DNA of 38,971 nucleotides from an uncultured Microcaldota archaeon (lineage in GTDB: Archaea; Micrarchaeota; Micrarchaeia; Anstonellales; Bilamarchaeaceae). Both the position numbers and the translations under genes were made by a program. Below, piece by piece: positions 14,888 through 23,817 of this stretch. The stretch's first letter is position 1, and each line of letters opens with the position of its first letter. The stretch spans positions 1-38,971 of the forward strand of contig CAILMU010000240.1 of the NCBI GenBank assembly GCA_903835325.1, in the 5' to 3' direction. A model generated the notes under the pieces. It made no database searches and was not told where the DNA came from. It saw only the letters and a list, made by a program, of their open reading frames with translations.

Positions 14888-16135
14888 ATGGAACCTTTTC
14901 TCGAATGCCTGGGCGCCTCGCGCGAAGTCGGGCGGAGCGCGTTCATGCTCCACACCGACCGGAACATCTACCTTGATTACGGTATCAAGCTCTTCGATGA
15001 GAGCGGGAAGCCGAAATTCCCGATTCCGACGACCACGAAACCGGATATGATGATCCTCTCGCACGCGCACCTGGACCACAGCGGCTGCCTGCCGTCGCTG
15101 TACCATCACAACAAGATACGATGGTACTCGACCCCGCCGACCATGGAGATCTGCCAGATGCTGTGGATGGATTCCATGAAGATAAACGGCTCCGAGCTCC
15201 CCTTTCGCCTGGCCCAGTTCGCAAAAGCCCTGAAATTCTGGTCCCCGCTCCTCTATGAGCAGACGATACAGACGGGAAGGACGAGCATGGTCCTGCATGA
15301 TGCCGGCCATATCAGCGGCGCGTCCATGATAGAGATAGAGCATGAAGAGAAGACGATCCTGTACACCGGGGATTTCAAGTGCGAGGAGACGTTCATGCAC
15401 AAGGGGGCGAAGCTTGCCAAAGACGTGGATGTGCTCATAACCGAGTGCACCTATGCGAAGAAGGAGCATCCGCCGCGCAAAGCCGCGGAGAGGAAGTTCA
15501 TGGATGAGATACATGAGACCATAGAAAACGGCGGGAATGTCTTGCTGCCGTCCTTCGCGCTCGGGCGCACGCAGGAGCTCATAGCCATGATCAGGCATTA
15601 CGACAAGAATGTGCCGGTCTTCGTAGATGGGATGGGCAGGGAGATAAGCAAGATATACCTCAGATACCCCAAATACATCAAGGACCCGAACGCGTTTCGG
15701 AAGAATGTCCATGAGGTCACGAGCGTGGCTGACCAGACCGACCGGAGGCTGGCGACCAGGAAGCCGTCTGTGATAATCACGAGCGCCGGCATGATGAACG
15801 GCGGGCCCGTGCTCAACTACCTGTTCAACTGCAATAGCGAATCGAAAGTCTTGTTCACAGGATATTGCGTGGACGGCACGAACGGGTGGAAATTGCAGAA
15901 CCACGGGTTCATAACGAAAGACGAGCAGGACCTGTATGTCGACCTTCCGATAGAATATATAGATTTCTCGGCTCATGCCGGGCGCTCGGACCTCCTGAAA
16001 TTCATCAAGGCGGCGAACCCGCAGAAGGTCGTGCTGGTGCATGGGGACAAGCCGATGGATTTCGCTGCGGAATTGAAGGAGGAGCACGGGCTCGATGCCG
16101 TCGCGCCGCTTCCAGGAGAGAGGATAATGCTCTGA
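14888..16135 (+). CDS. Beta-CASP metallo-beta-lactamase ribonuclease (aCPSF2-like)
   Basis: This 415-residue protein carries the zinc motif SHAHLDHSG (His59, His61, Asp63, His64), later DAGHISGASM, YTGDFK and ECTYAKK, and the beta-CASP motifs LLPSFALGRTQELI (A), ITSAGMMNGGP, DFSAHAGRSDLL (B) and VVLVHGDKPMDF (C). It should cleave or trim RNA, as archaeal CPSF-type nucleases do. It lacks the N-terminal KH domains of aCPSF1, so it is the shorter aCPSF2 type. I place the start at ATG 14888, since GAGGTG sits 7 nt upstream and the protein then begins at the first conserved strand (FLECLGASREVG). The long minus-strand ORF 14858-16087 is its shadow. Confidence 0.93.
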   Translation: MEPFLECLGASREVGRSAFMLHTDRNIYLDYGIKLFDESGKPKFPIPTTTKPDMMILSHAHLDHSGCLPSLYHHNKIRWYSTPPTMEICQMLWMDSMKINGSELPFRLAQFAKALKFWSPLLYEQTIQTGRTSMVLHDAGHISGASMIEIEHEEKTILYTGDFKCEETFMHKGAKLAKDVDVLITECTYAKKEHPPRKAAERKFMDEIHETIENGGNVLLPSFALGRTQELIAMIRHYDKNVPVFVDGMGREISKIYLRYPKYIKDPNAFRKNVHEVTSVADQTDRRLATRKPSVIITSAGMMNGGPVLNYLFNCNSESKVLFTGYCVDGTNGWKLQNHGFITKDEQDLYVDLPIEYIDFSAHAGRSDLLKFIKAANPQKVVLVHGDKPMDFAAELKEEHGLDAVAPLPGERIML

Positions 16136-16139
16136 TTAA

Positions 16140-16265
16140 CAAGGAGATTATTTTTTTCCTTTTCTCGTTCTTCTTTTTTTGATGATTTTCTTTTTCGATT
16201 CTGCTTTTGTTTTCATTTTTGTTTTCGTTTTGGCTTCCGATTTTTTTATTTCTGCTTTCCCTTCG
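16140..16265 (+). terminator. Oligo-T tract downstream of the beta-CASP gene, inside the cca tail
   Basis: Right after the beta-CASP stop the plus strand is very T-rich (TTATTTTTTTCC, CTTTTTTTGATG, GTTTTCATTTTTG). Archaeal RNA polymerase stops at such oligo-T runs. The same bases, read on the minus strand, encode the Lys-rich C-terminal tail of the convergent cca gene. Confidence 0.5.
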
Positions 16266-17557
16266 TTCCTTTTTCCCATGTATCTCTCAACGACAACGAG
16301 CTCTTCGCTGCAGGCAAGATGCGATTTCGTCCTGCCGAACTGCCTGAAGAATCCCATTATCGCATCATGCGCGCCGGTTATCGGCCGCTTGACCCTCGCC
16401 ATCATCCTTTTTTTCTGCTTGAAGAACCTCGCGCCCTTGTGCTTTTTCTGGAAATCGATAACGTTCTTCTTCATGTCCAGCGGCGGGCCTTCTATCGCCA
16501 TGTCTTTGGGAAGCGTGTCTTTTGAAAGCGAGAGCGCGATACGGACGATGTGGCGCGAGTCGTCGGCAGCTATCGCTTTCGGCGAGAAATCTTCCATGTG
16601 CGCTTCCAGCTGGCTGTTCAACCGATAGAGCTGGCCCCAGAGCACATCATCGACTACGTCGGAACGTGGCATCGTGATGATGAACACCGCTGACCCTTTC
16701 GCGGATGCCAGGCGCTTCGCCTTGTCATCGAACGTCTCCGGCTTCCTCGTGAAAAAGACGGCTGATGGCTTCTTCAGGAACGATTTGCAAAGCGCGATGA
16801 AAACCCTGAGATTCTCCCGGGATAATGCTGCGGCGACATTCCTGTTTCTATCTGTCGGATCGATGACCGCGAAACCGCCGAGACGTTCGTGCGCATCCGA
16901 GATCGCCTGCTTGCCTTTGTGGAACCCGTTGATGTCTATGAATATCGGCTTTTTCTCATCCCATCTGGAAGCCTGCTTCACCAATTGCGGGAAGCTTCCG
17001 TATCCGATGATGAGGAGTTCGCAGAGGTATCCTGAGAAGCCCTTTATCTTTATCTCTGCGCCATAAAGCGAATTCGCTTTCAGGAACGCTTTGAGCAATA
17101 GGACATCCCCTATGCGGCTCTTCGGAAGATGCGAATTCACGAATATCGTGTGCAAAGCGGAGCGGTCCACTGCGCTGAGGCGCTCGGATGATTCCGATAT
17201 CTTGTATGCGGGCACCAGGTCTATCCGCCTCCCGCGGTAATGGAAACGGACATACGGGTGCTCGGCGTAGCTTATCTGGTAGCCGGTCCCTGGAAGGGAG
17301 GACTCCATCACGTTCTTTATGAGCATCTCGAGCATCTCGCGCGGGTAGGAACGGTCGAAGAGCACGAAGATGTCTATGTCGCGCCCTTCTTTGAGGAACG
17401 TGCGTTTGGCCACGGAGCCCGTGAGTATCACCTCGCATCCGGATGGGGCGGACGACTGGAACTTGCCTATCAGTTCGTTTGCGATATCAAGCTCGCGCTG
17501 AGTCTCCTCATCTGACGGCCTGATGGAAGAAAGGACCTGGGAGAGGATCTTCTGCAT
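16148..17557 (-). CDS. cca: CCA-adding enzyme (archaeal class I tRNA nucleotidyltransferase)
   Basis: The enzyme adds CCA to tRNA 3' ends without a template. The class I nucleotidyltransferase motif is LTGSVAKRTFLKEGRDIDIFVLF, with the GS and DxD residues, and RRIDLVPAYKI supplies the third carboxylate. The following SGYLCELLIIGYGSF and FIDINGFHKGKQAISD are typical of archaeal Cca. Length is 469 residues from ATG 17557, near the family's usual 440-460; the ORF track starts at TTG 17563. I prefer ATG because a TATATAAC box lies 25-32 nt upstream. The last ~35 residues are a Lys/Arg-rich tail (KTKTKMKTKAESKKK) absent from the core fold and probably RNA-binding or disordered. Convergent with the beta-CASP gene, 12 nt apart. 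Confidence 0.93.
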   Translation of the reverse strand: MQKILSQVLSSIRPSDEETQRELDIANELIGKFQSSAPSGCEVILTGSVAKRTFLKEGRDIDIFVLFDRSYPREMLEMLIKNVMESSLPGTGYQISYAEHPYVRFHYRGRRIDLVPAYKISESSERLSAVDRSALHTIFVNSHLPKSRIGDVLLLKAFLKANSLYGAEIKIKGFSGYLCELLIIGYGSFPQLVKQASRWDEKKPIFIDINGFHKGKQAISDAHERLGGFAVIDPTDRNRNVAAALSRENLRVFIALCKSFLKKPSAVFFTRKPETFDDKAKRLASAKGSAVFIITMPRSDVVDDVLWGQLYRLNSQLEAHMEDFSPKAIAADDSRHIVRIALSLSKDTLPKDMAIEGPPLDMKKNVIDFQKKHKGARFFKQKKRMMARVKRPITGAHDAIMGFFRQFGRTKSHLACSEELVVVERYMGKRNEGKAEIKKSEAKTKTKMKTKAESKKKIIKKRRTRKGKK

Positions 17558-17618
17558 AGCCAACCCGTTCGAAGCTAAATGTTATATACACTTCACGCGC
17601 CCTACGCGCGCCGCTTGC

Positions 17619-17715
17619 GCGGACGGGTTGCAGGACCATGCCTGCGAAATCGGATATCTACAAGCGCTCATGCGGATAGATATCGGCGCGAATCGGCGCC
17701 CGCTCGTCCGCTCCA
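17619..17715 (+). ncRNA. Possible structured RNA with a cloverleaf-like fold
   Basis: Within the 232-nt gap between cca and the lipoprotein gene, GCGGACGGG (17619-17627) can pair with CTCGTCCGC (17703-17711). Inside are three hairpins: GCAGG/CCTGC (17630-17645), GATATCTA/TAGATATC (about 17653-17684) and GGCGC/GCGCC (17685-17700). The closing stem is followed by T-CCA, as in a tRNA end. It is not a normal tRNA: the D- and T-loop consensus bases are missing, the middle arm is too long and the total is 97 nt. A TATATA box at 17582-17589 could serve it on the plus strand but also serves cca. The folds are also possible on the other strand. Real or not is undecided. Confidence 0.35.
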
Positions 17716-17761
17716 TACTAATAATATGAAGCGCAATCCGAGAATCGCGCTGGGGGTGAGA

Positions 17762-17769
17762 TTTTAAAG
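17762..17769 (+). promoter_or_regulatory. TATA box of the membrane lipoprotein gene
   Basis: TTTTAAAG lies 21-28 nt upstream of ATG 17790, which fits a leaderless transcript starting at that ATG and argues against the upstream GTG start (17775) of the ORF track. Confidence 0.5.
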
Positions 17770-17789
17770 TTCTTGTGTGTTATCCCCCC

Positions 17790-20078
17790 ATGCGCCGTGC
17801 ACTGATACTGGCCGTGGCACTCGTCATATTCCTGGGCGCCTTCGGCTGCATAGAGCAGAAGGATTACCCGAGCGTCAAGAACGAACAGCTCGCCGCCACC
17901 AACAGCGTGGATCTGGACAATGACGGCGTAGCGGATCTTTCAGTGTATGATTTCGCGCCGGTTGCTGTCTCAGGCACTGACCTGGTCGTGCAACGCCAGC
18001 TCAGCGTTGCGATACGCTCGAGCGCGACATTCAGCAAGACGAACCCCAACCTGACAGACCTCGACCTCCTCACGGCTGATTCGAACCTCGAGGAGTTCGG
18101 CAAATCCAAGGACCAGGCGGTTGGTTCCTGCAGCCAGGCGATAGGCCTTTTCAACGTCGTATGTTCCGACACCGAGACATGCAGCAGGCTCTGCTCGAGC
18201 AACTCGGTAAGGTGCAAGAAAATCGCCGCATCCTACCAGGATGTGCTGGCAGGCTCCATGATAGGATACATCCAGAACACGAACGAGATAAGCTCGCTCA
18301 TCCTCGATATGCGCAGGATGGTCACAAGCCTGCGGACCGGGACGGCCGAGGACCGCGACAACTACCTGGACAAATCTCGTGCGCTCATCGAGGAGATAGC
18401 GCAGGTGGAGACCAACCCGCTCTACACGAGCAAGGACATGAGCCTCTGCGCCCCGCAGGATTTCGGCGTGTCATACCTGATGGATGCGGTATCCGGGATA
18501 GGGACGTATTCCAGCGAGCCGACGGGCTATCACTATACGATGACAGTTTCCGTGAAACCGGCTTCCGGTAACAACGCCAAGATGAGCTCGGAGATAGGGT
18601 CGCTCGCGATAACAGACAAGATACCGAAATCCGTCGTATCCAACAAGGAAGCGATATCATCGGTCCAGACCCTCGCCACTTCGGATAACGGCAACAGCAT
18701 AGCCATGTCGTGGGCGGAAGCGAAACCATCGGATCAGGGAAGGATATTCATCTACGAGTTCGATTCGTCTTCATCCCCTGATATCCTCATGCCTTCGCTA
18801 ACGAGCCCTGCTGTCAGCGTGAAAAGCATCAACCTCATCTGGCTGCAGCCGACCAACATGCTCTTCAGCGCGGTCTACGGCTTGAGCAGGAATTATTTCT
18901 TCGCCCTCGGATTGGCCATAGGCGCCACCATCGCAGCCATTCTCCTCGTATATAACGTGGCGATACTGCTCTTCACCCTCATCAGCGAGAAGACGGCCGG
19001 GGCAGGCCTCAGCACGGCGTTCAGGAGGGCATTCGGAAGGACCGAGATTCGCTGGAAGAGCGACCTGGCCCTGTCTGTGATTGTGCTCATAGCCGGATAC
19101 TATCTTTCCGGATTCGTCGCGACTCAGCCGGATACCGGCTCGACGATAGTGGATTCATTGGATATACTTTTGAAGAACGGCGTCGGCATGGTCTCTGCTT
19201 GGCTCGTCCTTGCAGGGGCGATCCTCATCTATTTCGCGCTCGAGAACATCGTGAAGATAACGCTCCTGGAGATGTCGTACGGCAAGATACTCAAGGCTGA
19301 GAAGGAGACATTCGTGCAGAGGGCCGACGGGGTCAAGGAGCGCATCAAAGCCTTATCAGACCTCATAGACGCCTATCGCGAGGAGGACTTCGACATCAGC
19401 AGGGAATATGATGTGCTCACGACAGTGAACCCGCAGAAGATAGATGATATCGTGAAAAGCATGACCCCGAGGTCAAAGGCCATGCTGGATGACTACTCGA
19501 TACACATCGACGGCGCCATCAGCACGCTCAAGGAGCGCAAGAAGCTCGCGGACGACAGCTGGCCTAGATGGAAGGACAGCATAACGAAATCGCTGGAGGA
19601 GCATGACGAGGTTTATGCCTCGAACCTTGTGACCATCCCAGCGTCCCTGCGACTCTGGGCCCTCAGCAAGTATGTCGCTGAGAAGAAGAGCGAGGGGCTC
19701 GTCTTCGAGCACGACGCGCTGCGGAAGAAACGCATCGACCCCGCATCCGTAGTCAGAGACATGATAGAAAAAAAGCTCATCCGGGGCGCCATCGTCATCC
19801 AGGACGAGAAGATAACGATATCCGAGTTCGCGGACGGCAATGCGACATTGCGAAGCGCGCTTGCCATGAAGCTCAGGACTTATCTCTATTCATTGACCAA
19901 GAATATAGCGCAGCGCGAACCGGCGAGGTTCCTCTCTGTAGGGAATAAATCCGTGCTCCTGTTCTTCAAGGGAAGGGCGAGCGAGACAATGCTTTTCCTT
20001 GATAAGGATAGGGTCAAGGAAGCGATAGAGGGCTGGAACAGCAAGATGGCTCCTGGAGAAACGGGCGCGAGTGGCTAA
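17790..20078 (+). CDS. Large membrane-anchored lipoprotein-like protein, function unknown
   Basis: This is a 762-residue protein from ATG 17790. It starts MRRALILAVALVIFLGAFGC, a signal peptide with a lipobox-like AFGC (Cys20). The outer region (~21-365) contains NSVDLDNDGVADLSVYD (a calcium-binding-like acidic repeat) and a Cys-rich stretch with six Cys (CSQAIGLFNVVC, CSRLCSSNSVRC). Three membrane helices follow (~367-397, ~424-443, ~463-488). The last ~270 residues are cytoplasmic and helical, with coiled-coil-like parts (KEETFVQRADGVKERIKALSD). A final mixed domain (DPASVVRDMIEKKLIRGAIVIQDEKITISEF) may be a winged helix. I do not recognise the family. The topology suggests a receptor or an envelope-spanning scaffold. 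Confidence 0.85.
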   Translation: MRRALILAVALVIFLGAFGCIEQKDYPSVKNEQLAATNSVDLDNDGVADLSVYDFAPVAVSGTDLVVQRQLSVAIRSSATFSKTNPNLTDLDLLTADSNLEEFGKSKDQAVGSCSQAIGLFNVVCSDTETCSRLCSSNSVRCKKIAASYQDVLAGSMIGYIQNTNEISSLILDMRRMVTSLRTGTAEDRDNYLDKSRALIEEIAQVETNPLYTSKDMSLCAPQDFGVSYLMDAVSGIGTYSSEPTGYHYTMTVSVKPASGNNAKMSSEIGSLAITDKIPKSVVSNKEAISSVQTLATSDNGNSIAMSWAEAKPSDQGRIFIYEFDSSSSPDILMPSLTSPAVSVKSINLIWLQPTNMLFSAVYGLSRNYFFALGLAIGATIAAILLVYNVAILLFTLISEKTAGAGLSTAFRRAFGRTEIRWKSDLALSVIVLIAGYYLSGFVATQPDTGSTIVDSLDILLKNGVGMVSAWLVLAGAILIYFALENIVKITLLEMSYGKILKAEKETFVQRADGVKERIKALSDLIDAYREEDFDISREYDVLTTVNPQKIDDIVKSMTPRSKAMLDDYSIHIDGAISTLKERKKLADDSWPRWKDSITKSLEEHDEVYASNLVTIPASLRLWALSKYVAEKKSEGLVFEHDALRKKRIDPASVVRDMIEKKLIRGAIVIQDEKITISEFADGNATLRSALAMKLRTYLYSLTKNIAQREPARFLSVGNKSVLLFFKGRASETMLFLDKDRVKEAIEGWNSKMAPGETGASG

Positions 20079-20079
20079 A

Positions 20080-20116
20080 ATTTTTTCTGAACTTTCTTTA
20101 GTTTTTATTATTACAC
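20080..20116 (+). terminator. T-rich terminator after the lipoprotein gene
   Basis: AATTTTTTCTG and TAGTTTTTATTATTA follow the stop codon at 20078 directly. Two oligo-T runs in an AT-rich stretch are what archaeal termination uses. Confidence 0.5.
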
Positions 20117-20174
20117 AGAATGGAATTGTGGCACAAAACCTTAAATTGTATTAAATCATCAAATATATTATATT

Positions 20175-21560
20175 TTAGGATTTTTTATTCAATAAATATC
20201 TAGACGAACGATACTGCCCAATTTTATTCAACCTTCCTTGGGCAGTTAATTCATTGAGATCTCGGATAGCGGTAGGATGTGAGATCCCTACGATTCTTGC
20301 GAAAACTGGTGCAGTTATGAACTCGTGTTTTTCTAGATATGCAAGGGCTTTTTGCTGACGCTCCGTTATTATTCCGAATGCCCTCACGGCTCGAGAAGAT
20401 AAAGAACCATATAGAGTTACCCTGAAAAATCCCCCAAGATCGTCGAAAACTGGGTCGGGAAGGTCATTTTGACGCATTATTCTTATCATGTCTTTAACTC
20501 CAAGATTAAGGCCTTCTCCCCAACCAGCATCGTTCAAAACCCGATGGATGAGCGGGTTCCTGTGCCGGCGAATATCTGCGAAATTCTTTAATGTTTGCCC
20601 TGGAAGTAAGGTTCCTGGATTTGAAATTTGTATGCGATCGACAAATATTTCTACTAAAACTCCATTAGGATCGAAGTAGTCCCTGTGTCCAACTGCATTT
20701 GTCAATGCCTCTCTAAGAACTCGATCAGGTATCATAGGGGCTTCAATCCTTTTGCCATTTACGATCCGAGCCGAGATGCCTGCTTTATCCTTAACGAGAC
20801 TGAAACAGGTCTCAAGAACTTCCAGCAAAGTATCATTCAGTCTCATATCAAATTCCCTTGCTTTCATGCTTGGGAAAAATCCCTTATATTTAACAAGACG
20901 AATCTCTGAGTTCAAGAAGAAGCGTGCAATGTTTTTAGCGAAAGCAAGTACGCCAGCGTTTTTAATATAGAATGGCCCCATGCTGTTCGCTACACCTATA
21001 CTCGTTAAAATTGTGGCGAAATCAATACCTTCAAATTTCTCTGCTTCAGTTCCACGAAGCAATAATAGCTTATGAACTTTTCTCTCATCAAGATCCTCTA
21101 TTTTTGCATTGGATGGGTTTTCTTCGAAAGATATTACCCCCCTCGCTTTGAGGAACTCGATAAGTTCGCGCTTACTTAGTTCGACGTTCACTGAGCCTTG
21201 CCTAATAAAAGCGAATTTTTTTAGAAAACATAATTCAGAGACAGGAAGCGGGCCGATTTCAACCAAAATGATAAGATGTGAATCAACATCATGCTCTTCC
21301 ATGTTGCATTTGGGTCGGGGATCAAGCATGGGCAAAATATTGGCGATTTTTTGATATGCTTCATCGCGATTTGGAACTCCAACAACATGAATATTATCTT
21401 CTTGTTCTTCAACTCCTAAGATCAATATTCCCCCGCCAGAATTGGCGAAAGCGCAGAAGGTTTGGCCAATCCTGTCTGTGAATTGAGCCGACTTTTTAAA
21501 CTCCAGTTTGGAACCTTCAGGTTGCTGGAGCAAAAGTGCTACCTGGTCTTTCGAAAACAT
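20175..21560 (-). CDS. AlbA_2/Schlafen-type ATP-binding protein with C-terminal HTH
   Basis: The N-terminus (EGSKLEFKKSAQF...FANSGGGILILGVEE) is the AlbA_2 (AAA_4, Schlafen-like) domain, residues ~1-130. The middle holds the conserved ALTNAVGHRDYFDPNGVLVEIFVDRIQISNPG, as in proteins annotated as RecG-like or ATP-binding transcription regulators. The last ~70 residues (RQQKALAYLEKHEFITAPVFARIVGISHPTAIRDLNELTAQG) form a winged HTH. Such proteins are often found in mobile or defence settings; their role is unsettled. The gene is clearly richer in A/T and uses AT-ending codons unlike both neighbours, and it sits alone between AT-rich flanks, so transfer is likely. A leaderless promoter is suggested by ATTAAATATC 21-30 nt upstream. 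Confidence 0.88.
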   Translation of the reverse strand: MFSKDQVALLLQQPEGSKLEFKKSAQFTDRIGQTFCAFANSGGGILILGVEEQEDNIHVVGVPNRDEAYQKIANILPMLDPRPKCNMEEHDVDSHLIILVEIGPLPVSELCFLKKFAFIRQGSVNVELSKRELIEFLKARGVISFEENPSNAKIEDLDERKVHKLLLLRGTEAEKFEGIDFATILTSIGVANSMGPFYIKNAGVLAFAKNIARFFLNSEIRLVKYKGFFPSMKAREFDMRLNDTLLEVLETCFSLVKDKAGISARIVNGKRIEAPMIPDRVLREALTNAVGHRDYFDPNGVLVEIFVDRIQISNPGTLLPGQTLKNFADIRRHRNPLIHRVLNDAGWGEGLNLGVKDMIRIMRQNDLPDPVFDDLGGFFRVTLYGSLSSRAVRAFGIITERQQKALAYLEKHEFITAPVFARIVGISHPTAIRDLNELTAQGRLNKIGQYRSSRYLLNKKS

Positions 21561-21917
21561 ATAAATATATTAAACAGAGAGATATTTAATACTATTTAAT
21601 ATAAAATTCAAACGAGGATACCCAATTATCTTCGAAGAAACTACGGGAGTGTAACCTTTACATGTAACTCCTGAACCACATGCAATGTTATTTTCACACA
21701 ATCTTAAGAATTATGACGCGTAAAGGATTTTTGAACAAAACCATGGCGCTAATAAATCATTTTTGTACAAACCTCCCGGTTTATATGCAACCAAAAATCT
21801 GCGTATTCCGCCAGCTGAAACCGGCACGAATTTAAAGCCTTCCAGCCATTACTTTTCTACCAAGAAATTCTGAATTCTACCGACGTGGTTTTGGCATAAT
21901 GAATCAGTGGTTTTCAT
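21561..21917. other. 357-nt gene-free gap between the AlbA_2 gene and gyrB
   Basis: No coding sequence is seen. The left 60 nt hold the AlbA_2 promoter with short ATTTAATA repeats. On the plus strand GGTTTATATGC (about 21778-21788) and GAATTTAAAGCC (about 21828-21839) are TATA-like and could drive gyrB with leaders of about 50-110 nt. No strong ribosome binding site precedes the gyrB ATG. A regulatory role for a long gyrB leader is possible, since gyrase genes are often controlled by supercoiling, but nothing here proves it. Confidence 0.5.
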
Positions 21918-23807
21918 ATGGCATCCGACAGCGCTTACACGGCCAAGGAAATACAGGTTCTTACAGGCCTAGACGGGGTCAGGAAAAGGCCCGGGATGTA
22001 CATAGGCGACACGGCAAAAAGGGGCCTCCACCACCTGGTCTACGAGATAGTGGATAACAGCATAGACGAAGCGCTCACAGGCAACTGCAAGAACATATCC
22101 GTTGAACTCAGGAAAGACGGTTCTGTCCGGGTTATTGATGACGGGAGGGGCATCCCTGTGGATATGCACCCCTCCGGGAAATCAGGCCTGGAGCTGGTCG
22201 CGAGCTCCCTGCACGCGGGGGGGAAGTTCGACAAGAATGCCTATAAGGTATCGGGAGGGCTTCATGGCGTGGGGATGGGGGTCGTCAACGGCCTCTCGGA
22301 ATGGATGGATATCGAGGTCCACCGCGACGGCAAGGCATTCAAGATAGGCTATGCCAGGGGGAAGCTGAGGGAGCCCTTCAGGAGCATCGGCCCGGCAAAC
22401 GACCGCGGGACGATAGTGACATTCAAGCCGGATGGCATGATCTTCCCGTCTGTCGAATTCGATTACGATTATTTGCGCGAGCGCATCATGGAGCTCGCAT
22501 TCCTGAACAAGGGCCTTCGGATGGTCCTCGTGGACGAACGGACCGATAAAAAGGAGGAGTTCCGCTACGAAGGCGGCATCGTGGAGTTCGTGAAGCATAT
22601 CAACGAAGCCAGGAACAAGCTCCATGAGCCGTTCTACCTGAACAAGAAGACGGACAGCATCGAAGTCGAGATAGCCCTGCAATACACCGACGGCTACACG
22701 GACAGCATCTACAGCTTCGTGAACGACATCAAGACGATAGAGGGCGGCACCCATGTGGTGGGATTCAGGACAGCCCTCACCCGCGTAGTCAATGATTACG
22801 CCAAATCCAGCAAGTACATCAAGGAGGACCAGAAGATAACCGGCGACGATGCTATCGAAGGCCTGACAGCGATAATCAGCGCCAAGGTGCAGGAACCCCA
22901 GTTCGAAGGCCAGACCAAGACCAAACTGGGCAACAGCGAGGTCCGGGGAGCCGTAGACAGCATAACATACGACGCCTTGAAATCATATTTCGAGGAGCAC
23001 CCGCAGATAGCCAAACCGATATTCTTCAAGATCCACAACTCGATGGAGGCACGGGAAGCGGCCCAGAAAGCGAAAGACCTGATAAGGCGCAAGAACGTGT
23101 TCGAGAGCAGCGTCTTGCCGGGGAAACTCGCCGATTGCTCGGAGGAGGACCCTGCCAAATGCGAGATATATTTCGTGGAAGGCGACTCCGCCGGCGGATC
23201 GTCAAAAGGTGCCCGCGACCGCAGATTCCAGGCCATCCTTCCGCTCCGTGGGAAGATCCTGAACGTGGAGAAGGCGCCGATACACAAGATAATCGAGAGC
23301 GACGCCATCCGGAACATCGTGCTTTCTCTGGGGGCAGGCTTCAAGGAGGATTTCGACCCGGCGAAACTGAGATACCACAAGATAATCATCATGACTGATG
23401 CCGATGTCGACGGCTCGCATATCCGCACTTTGATACTGACCCTGTTCTATCGTTACTTCAAGAGCCTTATCGAGAAGGGATACCTGTACATCGCGCAGCC
23501 TCCTCTTTACCGCATCCAGAAAGGCAAGTCTGTCCAATATGCATACAGCGATGCGCAATTGGCCGATGTCCTGAAAGCCGTCGGGGGCGAAGCAGGCATC
23601 CAGCGCTACAAAGGCCTCGGTGAGATGAACCCGGGCCAGCTCTGGGAGACCACGATGGATCCGGAGACAAGGACATTGAAGAAGGTGACGATAGAGGATG
23701 CTCTTCTAGCTGATGAGCTGTTCACCCTCCTCATGGGAGACCTGGTGGAGCCGAGAAGGGCCTTCATCGAGAAGCACGGCGCCAGCGTGAGGAACCTGGA
23801 CATCTGA
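21918..23807 (+). CDS. gyrB: DNA gyrase subunit B
   Basis: GyrB supplies the ATPase of gyrase, which puts negative supercoils into DNA. The GHKL ATPase domain has [14 protein letters not shown] (catalytic Glu, Mg-binding Asn), [13 protein letters not shown] and the ATP lid [16 protein letters not shown]; a transducer domain follows. The Toprim domain has [20 protein letters not shown] (Glu421) and the metal motif [13 protein letters not shown] (Asp494/496/498). The C-terminal [21 protein letters not shown] is complete. Length is 629 residues, the short type without the long insert of E. coli GyrB. The sequence is bacterial-like, which agrees with the known bacterial origin of archaeal gyrase. 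gyrA follows after 10 nt as a clear operon. Confidence 0.97.
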   Translation: MASDSAYTAKEIQVLTGLDGVRKRPGMYIGDTAKRGLHHLVYEIVDNSIDEALTGNCKNISVELRKDGSVRVIDDGRGIPVDMHPSGKSGLELVASSLHAGGKFDKNAYKVSGGLHGVGMGVVNGLSEWMDIEVHRDGKAFKIGYARGKLREPFRSIGPANDRGTIVTFKPDGMIFPSVEFDYDYLRERIMELAFLNKGLRMVLVDERTDKKEEFRYEGGIVEFVKHINEARNKLHEPFYLNKKTDSIEVEIALQYTDGYTDSIYSFVNDIKTIEGGTHVVGFRTALTRVVNDYAKSSKYIKEDQKITGDDAIEGLTAIISAKVQEPQFEGQTKTKLGNSEVRGAVDSITYDALKSYFEEHPQIAKPIFFKIHNSMEAREAAQKAKDLIRRKNVFESSVLPGKLADCSEEDPAKCEIYFVEGDSAGGSSKGARDRRFQAILPLRGKILNVEKAPIHKIIESDAIRNIVLSLGAGFKEDFDPAKLRYHKIIIMTDADVDGSHIRTLILTLFYRYFKSLIEKGYLYIAQPPLYRIQKGKSVQYAYSDAQLADVLKAVGGEAGIQRYKGLGEMNPGQLWETTMDPETRTLKKVTIEDALLADELFTLLMGDLVEPRRAFIEKHGASVRNLDI

Positions 23808-23817
23808 AGTGATATTC

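Noticed and set aside
14858-16087. 409-residue minus-strand ORF opposite the beta-CASP gene
   Set aside because: It is the codon shadow of a well-conserved enzyme gene; its translation shows no domain and an odd composition rich in His and Arg.
17619-17715. Ordinary tRNA gene
   Set aside because: The closing stem and T-CCA end are suggestive, but D-loop GG, the T-loop TTCRA consensus and a 7-nt anticodon loop cannot be placed; kept only as a structured RNA candidate.
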